Assembly: GCA_020152595.1 (NCBI GenBank)
Contig: JAIGNY010001641.1
Coordinates: 477,001-541,000, forward strand
From: Chiridota heheva
Lineage: Eukaryota; Echinodermata; Holothuroidea; Apodida; Chiridotidae
DNA: 64,000 nucleotides
Direction: 5' to 3'
The translations under genes and the position numbers were made by a program. The first letter of the stretch is position 1, and the number at the start of each line of letters is the position of its first letter. The notes under the pieces are model-generated. The model searched no databases. It was not told the DNA's origin and was given only the letters and a program-made list of their open reading frames with translations. Shown one piece after another: positions 45,563 to 59,080 of the stretch.

Positions 45563-48363
45563 TTTATTTGAAACAGAAAATCCTTATCTCAATAGATATT
45601 GTTTCCAGTAATGGTACATATTCTTATTCCAATTGCAAGTGCAACTTTGTGGAAAATTAATTATCTTTATGGATGGGTAGCTTGAGCTTAATTTGACTTG
45701 AGCTGTACCGGAAGAAAATATGCTACAAAAAATGAAAATAGTCAATATTTTTATCAAAATCAGTGAAAAATTGACCAATTTACATCATTTTGAATGTTTA
45801 GGCCTTGCTGTAATAATGGAAATTTTATATAAATTTTGTGAAATATTAAATAACAACCATAAAACCTATCAATCTCCTTATGTCAAGTTCTTAAGTAAAA
45901 TAGTAAAAAAAATCATCAATATTAGTGAAAAATTGACCAGGTTACCACATTTCTAATTTTTATGCCTTGCTTTTTAATTTTCATGCCTTGCTGTAAAAAC
46001 AATGGACATTATATATAAATTTTGTGACATAACAACCATAAAACCTATCAGTCTCCTGATATTAAGTTGTTTACCTAACTTTCAAATCTTCACTAATGTT
46101 ATTTGAATGGGAGCAGTTGAATATGACAAAGAAGTTTTGAACTTGATCTCCATCATATATCCTAGCACAATTAAAATATTCCAGAAAAACTGGTCAATTT
46201 GATGATATTCAGTGACTGTAATTTAGGACAGAAATATAAAGAATTGTATTAAAAGCTCTCAACTGCAAACAATCAATATCTTCTCAATAAACACATGTCA
46301 CATTATTTCAAAGGACTGGGACTTGACATCAATAACCTTTATCATGCCATCTATATTTTATTGACAACAATTTATCTCCACCGCAGGCTGGACACTCTAA
46401 AACTTTACTCAAATTTTAATGGGTTGAGCGTCTGCATGATGCTCTGGTTAGATATGTGTGAAACAACATTACATTCAGCGGTGTTGGAAGGAACGGGGCA
46501 AGGGGTAGAAAATCAAGTGAGGACACTTTTTATTCTTCTTTTTTTAATATATTGAGAAGCCCTTTTCATTTTCAAAAAAGGGAACTTTTGTAAGCTTTCA
46601 AAAAAGTGGGGCACATGCCCCCTGGCCCAGTTTCTACTTATATGGTTTGAGCATAGGCATGATTTGGAGGGAGCAAGGAACACATGTCCCACCCACTTTT
46701 TTTCAAATGTATACTTTTTATGTTTATTTTTTATCTTAGCATGTTTTTCCCCCACCTCCCCCTTTTGACAGGACCAATGTCGGCAATTGTCCATCAGGTA
46801 AATAGTTAAAAGGCCTTCTTTTGAAAATTATTGGGGTGATGTCTCTGTCCAACACGGCCCTCAGTGTTGGGCCCTTGGTAAATGACATGCTTTAATTGTG
46901 TCAAATAAATACTAAATGTATGTTATAACTTCTATGTATTATGTAGGATTTGCAAGTGATTGGATATTTATTTGTTTCAAGCTTTAAAAATCACCCATCA
47001 TTTCACATAACTTCCAAAATGGCACCTCCTGCCCCGGTCCGCCCTCAACTTTCAAAAAGGTGCCTCCGCCCCCAACTTTCAAAACAGCACCTCCTGTTGC
47101 CCTCGTTGTTCCGACACTGCTGATATCATTCTGAGTAAAATGTATAATAAAAAGTTTCAAAATACTCAAATGGAATCAGATGTTGACCTTCAAAATATTT
47201 TTAAAGAGCATAAAAAAGCAAAGGATTTACATAAACTATGGAAGTTGTGTTCACCTGCCATAGCACAAATTATTGCACAATGAGCCCCAAAAATTGATAA
47301 TGCTGTAAAATGGTCAGCTTTTAACCGATTTTGATGGGTTTTTTTGCTGTATTAATGAACAATTTTACAGTTTGAAGCATTAAAGCTCAAGTTGCCTCAA
47401 TAGTTCTTTAAAGTCGTTTAGATAACAACATGTGTTCATCACTGCTAATGTTACAACGTTATATATTCATTACTTTTAAGTGCCTTTTTCATCAGTTTGA
47501 AATGACAAGTAGTATGTGCCTTCATCCTTTATGACCATTAAGTCAGAAATAATTCTCAAAGCTAATTTAGAAATGCTTTTAGTAAAAACATTTGGGAAAC
47601 ATAAATGCCTAACAACAAGATCCAAATTTATATCATCGCATATCTCAAGATTTTCTGTAAATTTTTGCACATGTTGAAAAGTGTGCAGTAAAATTTAAAA
47701 TGTGAAGTAAATTGTAAAATTAGCACACAAAAACTTTAAATTGCATAGTGCTGTTTAAATATGCAGTGAAATGATGATTTAAATATCCATATTTCAGTGT
47801 CTGATGTAAAACCTGGAGCCGTAGCTTAATAGTTTCCCGAACACCTAAATGTAATAGTTATAATTTATCGAATGAACACTTAATGAATGTTGACATTCAT
47901 GCAGTGTGGGATATTCTTCCATTAAGGATCTTCTAATTGATAACCCAGATCTATTCCCTCGATCCGGCGTATACAAACAAAACTGTCTTGTTAAACTTCT
48001 AATCAACTTGGAAGCTCTAATCTTCCAAGGCATGCACCCATTATTGGTTTATCCTGGCTTTGCTCCCAAAATGTCTGTCATCAGAAATTTACAGGAATTA
48101 AGAGACAGCTTGTTTAACTTCTCTTTAAATTATATGTTTGAAGTAACTGACACTATGCAAACACATGCAAAATTCACTGTCTCTGTAACAGATCTGTTGT
48201 ACTTTCAGTTTGTTTCATGTTGACCACACAAATATATCTTGATTTCCACAAGGCTTTATAATACCCTCCAATAAAAATGTATTTTATAAAGAGGAGTTGA
48301 GGAGTTCTAACATGTTTTCCTTTGATTCATTTTGTGGCATTTTACTGCAAGCAGATGATTATT
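45563..48363. other. AT-rich DNA; one open frame of doubt
   Basis: A local diverged duplication lies at about 45760-45850 and 45920-46020 (AGTGAAAAATTGACCA, TGCCTTGCTGTAA). The + strand frame 47906-48223 follows a possible acceptor (TTCATGCAG) and encodes about 105 residues (NPDLFPRSGVYKQN and so on) in locally GC-richer DNA. I recognise no family. Its last part (from about 48140) resembles 48900-49200, so it may be repeat-derived. Confidence 0.3.
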
Positions 48364-48711
48364 ACTGTATCCGACGTACTAAGCAAACCTGCTCTAAGCG
48401 CCCACCCAAACATTTTTGAGTGATGTGATAACAAAATTTATTTGATTAATTTGAAGAATTAAAAAAATGTTGCCAGTTACATTTTTTGCTTATTTTGCAT
48501 CTGATGCTTACGAAGTTTCGATGTTTTTTTTTTTTTTTTGTGGTGGTAATTGTGTGACTTGTATAGAACCAGTTTACACAATGCAATTTGAATACCATGC
48601 AGTACGCGCTGCCCTGGAGCATGGGTACTAATCAGGAAGAAACTTTGGCCTAAAAAGTGGTGCAATTCTATTTGTTTAGGCACCTCGCAAGATTATCACA
48701 TCTAATACGGT
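48364..48711. mobile_element. MITE-like TIR element (348 bp), ATT flanks
   Basis: The left end ACTGTATCCGACGTACTAAG and the reverse complement of the right end (ACCGTATTAGATGTGATAAT) are imperfect inverted repeats. Both sides are flanked by ATT, a possible 3-bp duplication. The interior includes a poly-T run; non-coding. Confidence 0.5.
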
Positions 48712-50404
48712 ATTCCTTTTGAAAATAAATTCTTTTACAGATTGCAAAATATGCCTCACTTGTATTTATACATGTCTTTTCAAAGGAATTTTTTTTCTAT
48801 TTTTGTGGTTCATTTATTTTAAAACTTGAAAAGAAAAGCATGTGTGTTGATAAACAAAAGCAAAAGAACATTATTGCTTCAAAGTAATTAGTTCTTATAT
48901 TAAATGCATATATGCAAAATTTACTTTATCTGTAACAGATCAATAATCAGTGACGGCACAAATTCCCCCCCCTCCCCCTCCCCACTTAATTTCTCCTTAG
49001 AAAATATTGTAAAGTGACATATTTTGTCCGATTTATAGTATTTTCTTAAAACAATTTTCCCCTCGCTTCCCCATTCCCATAATTTTGTTTCATATTGAGC
49101 ACCACAACATTAAAATATATCTTTTGAGTTCCACAGACGTATACCCTCCAATAAAATTGTATGTAATTAAAAGTTGGTCATAAAATGAGAGGTTCTAACA
49201 TTATTTCTTTGCAGATATTTATTATTCCTCTTGGAATTCATGACTTGTCCTTCTTTTTAAAAATTTGTTCAATCAAATAGTAACCACAAACTTACTGTAG
49301 CAAATAATGAGACCACATATCTTAATTTAAATAAGCACTCAACCACACAATAAGGACTACATCAAATGCTAGATTGATACTCAACAACAACTCAGGACCA
49401 ACAGGAGAACAAGTACAATAGAGCCATTGATAAAGGGAAATTTAATCTTAATCACTTGTAGTTTTTAAAATAAAGAGGAAAAGTCTGACCCGACCTGCTT
49501 ATATATCAGGTCTGGTCTGACTGTTTAAGAGCACAACAACTAATGTAATTTCAAATCGCATTGGATTGCCTCAAATTTCTTTTTTGGGGGAAATAAATTT
49601 AATTTGAAAAAGGATGTTGTACATAAATAAAGAGGGGCCTTCAAAGAATGTGTATGCGGGCTGTCCCCTCTTGTTTCGCATTTGTTCGTATTTAAATATT
49701 TTATATCGACCGTGAAAAACTGCGTCTCAAAATGTAAGTTTGTCAAATACAAACAGTTTACGAATTAATGTATTAACGAGGTCATCAAATATATGTTACC
49801 ATTTATTTAGATCATAATTATGCTATTTTAAACCTGCCGGTTATTAATAATTCAATCAATATTTATTCTTGTCGCATTTTGAATGTGGATGTTTCGATTC
49901 TCAGCAGTATGATTTCATGATCACATAATTGCAGTCTTTAATAGCCAACGGCAGACATATGACTAACGCAAGAGAATGCTGCAAATGTTTGTCAGGAAAT
50001 TAGAGTTTGCAATTACAGCAAAATATTAGTTGATGTTGTGCTCTGCAAAAAACTTGTAAATGTCAAGGATGAATTTAAATTATCAGCCAAGTGAACTTTT
50101 GCCACTTGGACATCAAGCATCATGCACTTTAAAAAATAGGCCTAATACTGATCCTATATGGTCATCTTAAGGTCTGCTAGCTGTTCCAGCTATTTAAGAA
50201 TTTCTTCCTGCATGATTGGATTTAGATTGCTTGTTATGAGTATATGAGATAATGCTTCTCCTTGCAGGAATGTCATCACATGTATAATATGCAAGAAATT
50301 ATGCTCTATTTTGAAAAATGTCACTACTTTTATGGGGATACTGTTATAGATGCAATAGAAATGTTTGTGACAATTAAAGGGCTTCCCTGGGTGTTACATT
50401 TTTA
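48712..50404. other. AT-rich DNA with a diverged repeat copy
   Basis: About 48905-49200 repeats blocks of 48160-48310 (TGCAAAATT.ACT, TCTGTAACAGATC, TACCCTCCAATAAAA, GAGG.GTTCTAACAT). Nothing else recognised. Confidence 0.4.
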
Positions 50405-50715
50405 AGAAAGGGAGGGGATTATTTAAGGTTAAATTTCAAATGTACTTACTGTGTGCATATAGCAAGCTCAACAATTGGTAAAATGGAAGGAAAATTGAAG
50501 GAAAACAAATTTTCCAAAAATTTAAGGAAAACAAATTTTCCAAAAATTTAAGGAAAACAAATTTTCCAAAAATTGAAGAAAGTTGACAAAAATTTCCTCA
50601 AAATCGAAGGCATTTGCCTAAATCAAAATAATGGAATTTCCCCATTTAAAAAAAAAAAAAAATTCAATGCCAAATATCAACGAAATTTCCGAAATTTGAC
50701 AAACCATTCACCAAA
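50405..50715 (+). repeat. GGAAAACAAATTTTCC short repeats
   Basis: AAGGAAAACAAATTTTCCAA is repeated three times in tandem (about 50495-50575), within a longer GAAATT/AAATTTCC-rich stretch like 28265-28490. Each unit contains the palindrome GGAAAACAAATTTTCC. Confidence 0.8.
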
Positions 50716-50719
50716 ATTT

Positions 50720-50890
50720 TAAAGGATTAGTCAGTGGTCAAGCATGTCCATCTTATATGAAAGAAGACTATAAAAGAAACAAAATGGTGAAGAAAGCATT
50801 CAAAAATCTTATTCCATTAAGGAGATATTTAAGTTTTAAGTTTGGTATCATTTGTGTAGAAACGACTAAAATCAGGCTAGTTCACAGAGT
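50720..50890 (+). mobile_element. Half copy (left arm) of the long-TIR MITE
   Basis: GATTAGTCAGTGGTCAAGCA, AAAAGAAACAAAATGGTGAA, CTTATTCCATTAAGGAGATA and GTATCATTTGTGTAGAAACG follow the left-arm order of 15827-16417. Confidence 0.7.
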
Positions 50891-51944
50891 TCATTACGGA
50901 AACTAGAAATACATAAGATCGATGAGCTGTTTTCAATTTTGGGAAATGAATCTGAGGGCGCATCAATGTTTTTAAAGTGGAGTGTTATCAGATGTAAGCA
51001 CAGGAATTGGCATACTGCCACCCCCATTATATATTTTTACAGCTTGTACATCTGTGGTCATTCTTTCTTGGATTGCAAAACATGACTTGTGCTCCATGAG
51101 TCTATTCATCAAAGTTTTTATGGGTCATTTCCCAAGTTTGTGTCCCTAATTCAAAAACATTTTTTTTTTTACTTTTAAAGTTATTTTTCAGATAAAATTG
51201 GTACTATGAGATGTTGAAAAGTTTATGAAACAGCAAACGTGTTTGATTAATGCCATGCCCATTACTTTTATCATATATTTATCTGTATTCATTCTTTTAA
51301 GGATTACTCGAAGTTTCTGTTGTTTACTTCAGCTGCTTTAAAGGGTACTGCTTTGAAAAGATAAACATCTATGAACAAAATACAATATTGCTTTTAGTAA
51401 GTACATATGTTGTATATATCATGCAATATAAGTATGACTTGAACTTTTTTGAAGAAGTACATTTGATTCCCATCTACATTATATATCCCAAAGTAGATCT
51501 TTGCAAACATGATTAGAATTTCTAATATGTTCGTTCAAAATTGCTTATGAGCTCTCTAGGCCTTGAAGAGGTGGATTATTAAACGGAAATGTTGCTATAG
51601 AATTACTTTTGCAAGTACAATTAAGGTTCTTCTTACATCAGGTATTCAGTATTTATCAGTACTAAATCTAAAACAAGATTTATTTTAAGTGCAAATAAAA
51701 TTTTGCAAGCTCAGCATCCAAGCTTATTCAAGATGTATTCAGATAATTGTCATCCAAACTCACTTTAGTATTTACCATTATTACAAGGTGGCATGCTACG
51801 AAAGGTGATTTGCCATCCCATAAAAAATATCAGATGTATATATACTTAAAAATCATTTCAAAGCAAACATGTTCTTCAGTTGCAGTTCAATCTTCCAGTC
51901 CCTTCCTGTTTTAAACTTTAGAACTTGTAAAGAAAAACATTGGT
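50891..51944. other. AT-rich DNA without recognised features
   Basis: Nothing recognised. Confidence 0.35.
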
Positions 51945-52855
51945 GTGATGTATGAATATGAATGAATTATGATACATGAAAGTGAATTATATATTGTCAT
52001 GATGTATGAATATGAATGATGTATGATATATGAGTGAATGATATATGAATGATGTATGAATATGATTGATGTATGTTATATGAAAGTGAATGATATATTG
52101 TCATAATATATGAATAATGTATGAATATGAATGATTTATGATATAAAGTGAATAATATATTGTCATGATATATGAATGTGTATGAATATGAATGGTATAT
52201 GGTATATGAAAGTGAATGATTAATGAATGATAGATGAATATGATTGATGTATGTTATATGAAAGTGAATGATATATTGTCATGATATATGAATGATGTAT
52301 GAATATGAATGATTTATGATATATTAAAGTAAATGATATTTAAATGATGTATGAATATGAATGATGTATGATATATGAAAGTGAGTGATATATTGTCATG
52401 ATATATGAATGATGAATATGAATAATGTATGCTATGTGAAAGTTAATGATATATTGTCATAAAATATGAATGATGTATGAACATGAATAATGTATGATAT
52501 ATGAAAGTGAATGATATATTGTCATGATATATGAATGATGTATGAACATGAATACTGTATGATATATGAAAGTGAATGATATATTGTCATGATATTTTAA
52601 TGATGTATGAATATGAATGATATATGAATATGAATGATGACTGAATATGAATGATATATAATATATGAATATGCATGATGTATGAATGATATATGACCCA
52701 TCATATATGAATGATGTATGAATATGAATGATGTATGAATATGAATGATGTATGAATATGAATGATGTATGAATATGAATGATGTATGAATGATATATGA
52801 CCCATGATATATGAATGATGTATGAATATGAATGATGTATGAATGATTTTGAATA
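51945..52855 (+). repeat. AT-rich minisatellite (ATGAATGATGTATGAATATG)
   Basis: Complex array of TGAATGATGTATGAATATGA units mixed with GTGAATGATATATTGTCATGA blocks of about 60-80 bp. The long minus-strand frame (His/Ile/Ser repeats) is an artefact. Confidence 0.95.
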
Positions 52856-53759
52856 AAAAGACATACTGTACAAGCTAAAATACTATCTAAATCATTGGAA
52901 TGTGTTACATTAAGATGTTGATTGCATATACAGTCTTCACTAGTCTATTTTGTCAGAATCATCTGCAACGCTTTAAAAGATTAAACAAGAAAGCACAAAG
53001 TTTGATGGTATTTATTATTTTTTCATAATTTTAGTGACTCTAACTAGCAGTAAAAGTAATGTTGCTTCTTATCAATAACCTAGCTTTTCCGATACTGTTT
53101 TCTTCTTCAAAATTCATTGCCAAGGATGAGAAAAGGATTAGATATTTTACAGTGGGCAAACCAAGCTATCTGCACCTTTTTTTTTATAAGATGTCAAATT
53201 AATGGTGTTTGGTCCTTTTACATCCATGCCAGTTCCGATAGTAATGTGATTTATGTTGTGAATTTATATTATCCTTTCTGATATTCTATATTTTAAACAA
53301 ATGGAATAATTGCTTAGGGACATATATTTCTTCTTTATTTCTTAATCTGGAACTTAAATTCTCTTGTTAAAATGCGATAAAATACTTACGACAATGTACA
53401 TATTGATCTAAAAGTAGATCAAATAATCAGACTTCCTCACACTAACCATGCATAACTTGCATGCGTCATGGGCAATTATCTATTTGGATAGATCTGTAGG
53501 ATTCAGTAGTGAGTTTATTCAATTGCCTCATCAAGCGTTGTCCAGACTAATTTTCGTCATCACTCTTTAGCATGCTTAAATTTCAGATTAAATCTTTGCT
53601 TTTCAAAAGTTATCTATATCTTGTTTTACGAGTAAGAAACAAAATTCATTGTTTTCGTTTTAAAGTGTAAATAATTAAACACATTTGTTACGGCGCACCA
53701 AATATATTTTTTGGTTTCGATGCGATAGCAATAGGAACCTATGTGCTCATGATGATGTG
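52856..53759. other. AT-rich DNA without recognised features
   Basis: Nothing recognised. Confidence 0.35.
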
Positions 53760-55200
53760 TGTGTTTGTGATGGCCAGCTCGTAAACGCTATATCTTAAGA
53801 ACTGTATAACTGGATTCATGTCATATGTGGTACACAGATAGCCCATGATCCATAGATATGCCCTATTGTTTTTGACGGTGATGCCATGCATATAATGAGT
53901 AGGCGGGGCCTAATGTAAAAATCTGGAAATGTTGATATTTTAACAATCACATGTCTGTTTTGTTTCATAATTAATACAATTATGATGTTAGCTGGTGTGT
54001 ACATGTTCATTGTGTAAAAACATTGAATTTCATTAATATGAGTAGTGGGTGGGGCTCAATATGATTTTGCTGTTAAGAGCTTGTTAGCACGGTATCTTAA
54101 GAACGGTAAACTAGATTTATATCATATTTGGTACACAGATGGCCCATATGGTCCATAGATGTGCCTTATTGTTTTTGGTGGTGTAATGCATATTAATGAT
54201 TAGGCTAGCGTAATGTACAAATCTGGAAATGCTCATATTCTTAAAAACACGTTTTGTTTCATATATGGTATGATAATGATGTTAGCTAGTATGTACATGT
54301 TCATGGTATAAAATTGATGACTATTTTTAATATGCACACTGGGCGGTACTTAATATGATTTTGTAAACAAAAAGCTTGTAAACATGATATTTCAAGAACT
54401 ATGCACTGGATTCACATCATATTTAATGCACAGATAAACCATGGTTTATAGATGAACCGTTTTGTTTTTAGTGGTGATGCCATGCAAAGCTTGCGCAAGC
54501 TTAAAAAGGTTCCAAATAGTAGCTTGCAGCACGCTTTGCGCAAGCTTGCACACGCTTTGAATTGTTAGCTTAAAATGTTAGCCCTCCGCAAGCTTGCTGC
54601 AAGCTAAAATTTCTGTAAGGGTATTATTAAGTGGACGGGGCTTAAAGTGAAAATTTGAAATAATTGATAAGTGAGCAACTGTATGTCCGTTTTGTATCAT
54701 ACTGGGCATGATAATATAGTTGGTTATTGTGTACATGCCTATGCTATCAACAGATGTTAATAATATGCATAGTGGGCATGGCTATGTGAAAGTGCAAAAT
54801 GATATAAACACCATATTTCATGAAGTGTATATTGGATTTATGCCAAATGTGGTACACAGATGGGTTTTGGTCTGTACATATGTTCTGATGGTAATGTAGT
54901 GATGTCATGAATATTAATGAGTAGGCTAGGCTTACTGAAAAGTTTTTGAAATAGGATAAATGAGCAACCATTTTTTGCATCATACTTGCTATTATGTTGT
55001 TAGTTATTGTGCAAATGCTAATGTTGTCAATCTTTTTATTAATCTGCATGGTGGGTGTGGCTTATGAATGAATATTATGGAACAAATATTTCATGATATG
55101 CAGTGACATGACAGTTGGTACAAAACTTACAAATCAATCAGCATATGGAAAAAGCATTGGAACCACAAAACCTTTTGGTTCTGGTTATGAGGTTGTAGAG
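53760..55200 (+). repeat. ~295-bp satellite, locus 2 (about 4.5 units)
   Basis: TGGTACACAGAT or its variant recurs at about 53829, 54130, 54426 and 54851. The last interval is 425 bp because a 137-bp element is inserted; without it the period is 288 bp. Other shared blocks are TGCCATGCATAT, GTGTACATGTTCAT and GTGGG.G.GGCT. The array closes with the same TTTCATGATAT..AATCAATCAGCATATG edge as locus 1. Confidence 0.9.
54487..54623 (-). mobile_element. 137-bp word element inserted in a satellite unit
   Basis: It interrupts the satellite text CATGCA|TATTAATGAG. Read on the minus strand it begins TACCCTTACAGAAATTTTAG and then holds many AAGCTTGC/GCAAGCTT and GCAAAGCGTG words with filler including CTATTTGGAACCTTTTTA. 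It shares the TACCCTTACAGAAAT end and the TTGGAACCTTT filler with 28541-29003. The opposite end has no TACCCT, so it is not a simple TIR element, or it is truncated. Confidence 0.75.
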
Positions 55201-56135
55201 TTGTGGCATGGAATATGCCTGCAGCCATTCAAAATATTAATCTTTAAGGAGAACAAAATCAAAGATATCCGAGCTCAATTTTTTCTTCTTCCTTCTTATT
55301 CTCACCAATGTGAAAAAATCCTCTTGCCTCACTAATGACTTTGTTTGTCATATTTTCCACGTCCATGCTCCCAATCAGGAGATCTCCTGATTGCAGATCG
55401 AGGCATATGAGCAGTGACCATAATTTAAACTGTTGTTAATAAGTTAAACCGTTAAAAATGTTTTGCTTTTCAAATTCTGTAATTCTAAAGTTGCATATTT
55501 TACAAATGTTATTGAAAATAATATTTCTGTAAAATGTTAAAAATCTGCTCTTTCAGAAGTAATTCAAATTATTTTGAAACATTACTCTTAAAACTCCCTG
55601 GTGAAAGTCAAATATCAATAAAAATTTAATATTTTGCATGTGTTTTTTCTACCTTTGGCCCAAACTTATTTTACCATTATGTATTTTTTTAGAGAGATTT
55701 GAATTTGGAAAGATGCATTGTGGGTCATAATGACAATCAATCTCACATTTGGGTGCAAAATTGGACTAAACTGATCTATTAAGATGGGATGACAGCTAGT
55801 GGTACCAAGCTGGGGGGAAATCCCCCTAGAATTCTGCACAGATTATGTTTACTGCTTTATGATATATCAGTCAAGCTCTTTTGCATTTACAATACATTTT
55901 GTACTTTCTTTTTGAGATATTGAGCCTGCTCTTACAGTTATCATTGTGTTGTATTGGTGTTTTAAGTTTTTTCTTGAAATAAATAAATATGAATAAAACT
56001 GAAATCTGCACTCCCTGTAATTGCCACTGTTATCAAGTATAGATTGTGTAAGAAATTATTGTCTTTATAGTTGCATTTCATTACACATTTCCCATTCAGC
56101 TGTCTTCTCTTGTATGCCATTTTTACCCCTTATAA
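55201..56135. other. AT-rich DNA without recognised features
   Basis: Nothing recognised. Confidence 0.35.
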
Positions 56136-57062
56136 TAACCCTTTCTATTCAAAATAACCCTTCTCATTTAACCCTCCCATTCAAAATAACCCTCCCATTC
56201 AAAATAACCCTCCCATTCAAAATAATCCTTCCCATTCAAAAATAACCTTTCCCATTCAAAATAACCCTTCCCATTCAAAAATAACCTTTCCCATTCAAAA
56301 TAACCCTTCCCATTTAAAAAACCCCTTTCCATTTAAAATAACCCTTCCCATTCAAAATTACCCTTCCCATTCAAAATAAGCCTTCCCATTTCAAATATCC
56401 CTTTCCATTTAAAATAACCCTTACCATTCAAAATAATCCTTCCCATTTGAAATAACCCTTTCCATTCAAAATTACCCTTCCCATTCAAAATAACCTTTCA
56501 AATTCAAAATAACCCTTTCCATTCAAAATAACCCTTTCCATTCAAAATATTCCTTCCTATTCAAAATAATCCTTTTCTACTCAAAATTACCCTTCCCATT
56601 TAGAATAACCCTTCCCATTCAAAACAATCCTTCCCATTCAAAAATAACCCTTCCCATTTAAAATAACCCTTCCCATTCAAAATAACCCTTCCCGTTCAGG
56701 ATGACCTTCCCATTCAAAATAACCCTTCCCATTCAAAATAACCCTTGACATTTAAAATAATCCCTGCCATTCAAAATAATCCTTGCCATTCAAAATAACC
56801 ATTCCCATTCAAAATAACCATTCCCATTCAAAATTACCCTTCCCATTGAAAATAACCCTTTCCATTCGAAATAACCCTCCCATTCAAAATAACCCTTCCC
56901 ATTCAAAATAACCCTTCCCATTCAAAATAACCCTTCCTATTCAAAATAACCCCTGCATTCATAATAACTCTTGCCATTCAAAATGACCCCTCCCATTCAA
57001 ATAATCCTTCCTATTTAAAATAACCCTTCCCATTCAAAATGGCCCTTCCCATTCAAAATGCC
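56136..57062 (+). repeat. 19-bp minisatellite (about 48 units)
   Basis: Unit CCCTTCCCATTCAAAATAA with point variants throughout. Confidence 0.98.
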
Positions 57063-57487
57063 TCTCAACCAACCTTCCCCATCTTCCTCACTGTCACAAA
57101 TACACACATAATGAAACCATACTGGCCAGCATCCTTGAGCGCTACAATTCAACTTAAAATCAAATGTAACTTAGTACTTTGGATGCTGCCTTCATAGTAT
57201 GCTATCGTCATGGTAATTAACATCTTGTCAGGTAAGTCAATCAGTATCTACTATTCATATGTTGCAAAATTACCTCTGTCCTTCTTGACAGGTAGGGACA
57301 AGTGGGCACTTCATCCGAAATGAGAAGTTCATGATGTCGTGTCATGTGATTTGCTTGTGAACATTATGTGGAGGTGGAAAGTGGGAATTTTACTAGTAGA
57401 CAAGATATTGGTCATACTAGATGTGGTATGGATATAAGGTATAGATATAGAAATACAATCTGCATTATTTTATACAAAACAGTTCTA
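57063..57487. other. Non-repetitive DNA without recognised features
   Basis: Nothing recognised. Confidence 0.35.
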
Positions 57488-57703
57488 TTTTCAAAATGGA
57501 TTTCTATTTTCAAAATGGACTGGAATAAAGCCTTCTTCACATTTACTCTTTTTTTGTACTTAATAAACTTTGTACCAGAATAGCTAACAAAAATTTTGTT
57601 TGTTATTCTGGTACAGAATTTATTAAGCACCCAAAAAGAGTATAATGGTAAATGTGAAGGCTTTATTCCAGTCCATTTGAAAATAGAAATCCATTTTGAA
57701 AAT
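57488..57703. repeat. 216-bp near-perfect palindrome (long hairpin)
   Basis: Two ~100-bp arms are inverted copies with few differences: TTTTCAAAATGGATTTCTAT, GGACTGGAATAAAGCCTT, TTCACATTTAC, TTAATAAA and GTACCAGAATA on the left are all mirrored on the right. Only about 15 bp (AACAAAAATTTTGTTT) separates the arms near 57586-57600. It is probably a fold-back MITE; a transcript would form a long hairpin. Confidence 0.92.
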
Positions 57704-58259
57704 AAGCTGTTACAATATCTCTTCTGAAAATAAAGTTGAAAGTTTTCTTCTTTTTATATATATATTATTTAGTAAAAAGGGCAAAAAAATGGCAAAAAGA
57801 TTTTCTATCAATAATAATTTCCAAATTGTTCTATGATTTTGGTTAACTTGATTATAACTTACCGTAGTCTGCTTGCACATAGTAATAACAATTTGCTTTG
57901 TTTAAATATTTGTAGGTATTTTCTGACTATAACATCAGGAGTGACTCTGATTTTTCATCCAAAAAAATTTTGAAAAAATAATTCCAATAAAAGTAAAAAA
58001 GTACAAATATTTTCTCAATAAAATATCCTGAAGATTGTTAAGAAAATGAGTGTGTGACATTAGTTTTCTACAGAAAAACCAAATTCATTTTTCTACAAAT
58101 TTGTTACAACTTCAAATTCAATTGAACTCCAAACTTATTAAAAGATGCCAGATTCGTTTTTTGGGAACACACCTAAAAATGTATAGGAACCTCTTATATC
58201 CCAAAACTATTTGATATGTTTGGGGTGGAGAGGTGGTAGGAAGACAATTTTGTATTGGA
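57704..58259. other. AT-rich DNA without recognised features
   Basis: Nothing recognised. Confidence 0.35.
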
Positions 58260-58490
58260 AATTTTGGTAAAAATTGACATCAGAAACCTTTCTGAAAATG
58301 GAAGAAATCTTTGAAAATGAAGAAAATTTCTCAAAATTTGTAGGATATTTCTCGAAATTTAAAGGAATTTTCCTGACAATTTTCTCTTTGGAATAAGAAG
58401 AGATGTGAAGGGAATCTGACTCTTGTTTTTTTGTCAGACCATTATTATTATTAATTTTTTTTTTTTTTTTTGGGGGTGGGGATGGTACTT
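58260..58490 (-). repeat. GAAAATT-type degenerate repeat with G-rich end
   Basis: GAAATTTTGG, GAAAATGGAAGAAAT, GAAAATTTCTC and AATTTAAAGGAATTTT resemble 28265-28490 and 50405-50715. It is followed by (ATT)n, poly-T and GGGGGTGGGG. Confidence 0.5.
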
Positions 58491-58829
58491 GACCCCTATA
58501 CAAAATATTGGGAGCCTTGCCTCCCCATCCAACACCCCATTCATAAGCCCTTGATACTTGATACAAGGTAGACATGTGTGACCACAAAGCTGAGATTGGC
58601 ATTTTGGGTGGAAAATACAGAAGGCAATCTGTCTGCCTCTTGTATTAATTGATCAAAAATAAATGTTCATCCAGTTTGGATGACCTTTGTTTGTTTAGTG
58701 ATGAAACAATTTGCCTGAAAGTAAAGCGAACAACTTTACTTTTACATTGGCATGTGTTTTAGGTGGGAGGGGAATGGGGTAAGGTATGTTAAATGTACTG
58801 AGCTGTAATTTCATAAGTATGTTCTGTGA

Positions 58830-59080
58830 ATTCCAAACTAATCTGATTTCCGAATTATTCTATGAATTCCAAGTTAGGCCTATTCTGTGATTTTCAAATT
58901 ATTCTGTGAAATCTAAATTAGGCCTATTCTGTGATTTTCAAATTATTCTGTGATTTCTAATTATTCTGTGATTTTTAATTATCCTGTGATTTCTAGTTAT
59001 TCTGTGACTCCAAATTATTTTGGGAATTATTCTGTGATTTCCAACTTCTGTGATTTCCAACTTCTGTGATTTGCACCTAT
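58830..59080 (+). repeat. Degenerate 15-19-bp repeat (ATTCTGTGATTTCTAA)
   Basis: About 13 irregular units of TTATTCTGTGATTT plus short variable linkers, including the dimer TTAGGCCTATTCTGTGA twice. Confidence 0.9.

Noticed and set aside
47906-48223. 105-codon + strand frame after a possible acceptor
   Set aside because: No recognised family, and its end resembles a local repeat at 48900-49200; left as unassigned.
52457-52873. 138-codon His/Ile/Ser-rich minus-strand frame
   Set aside because: Lies wholly in the AT-rich minisatellite.
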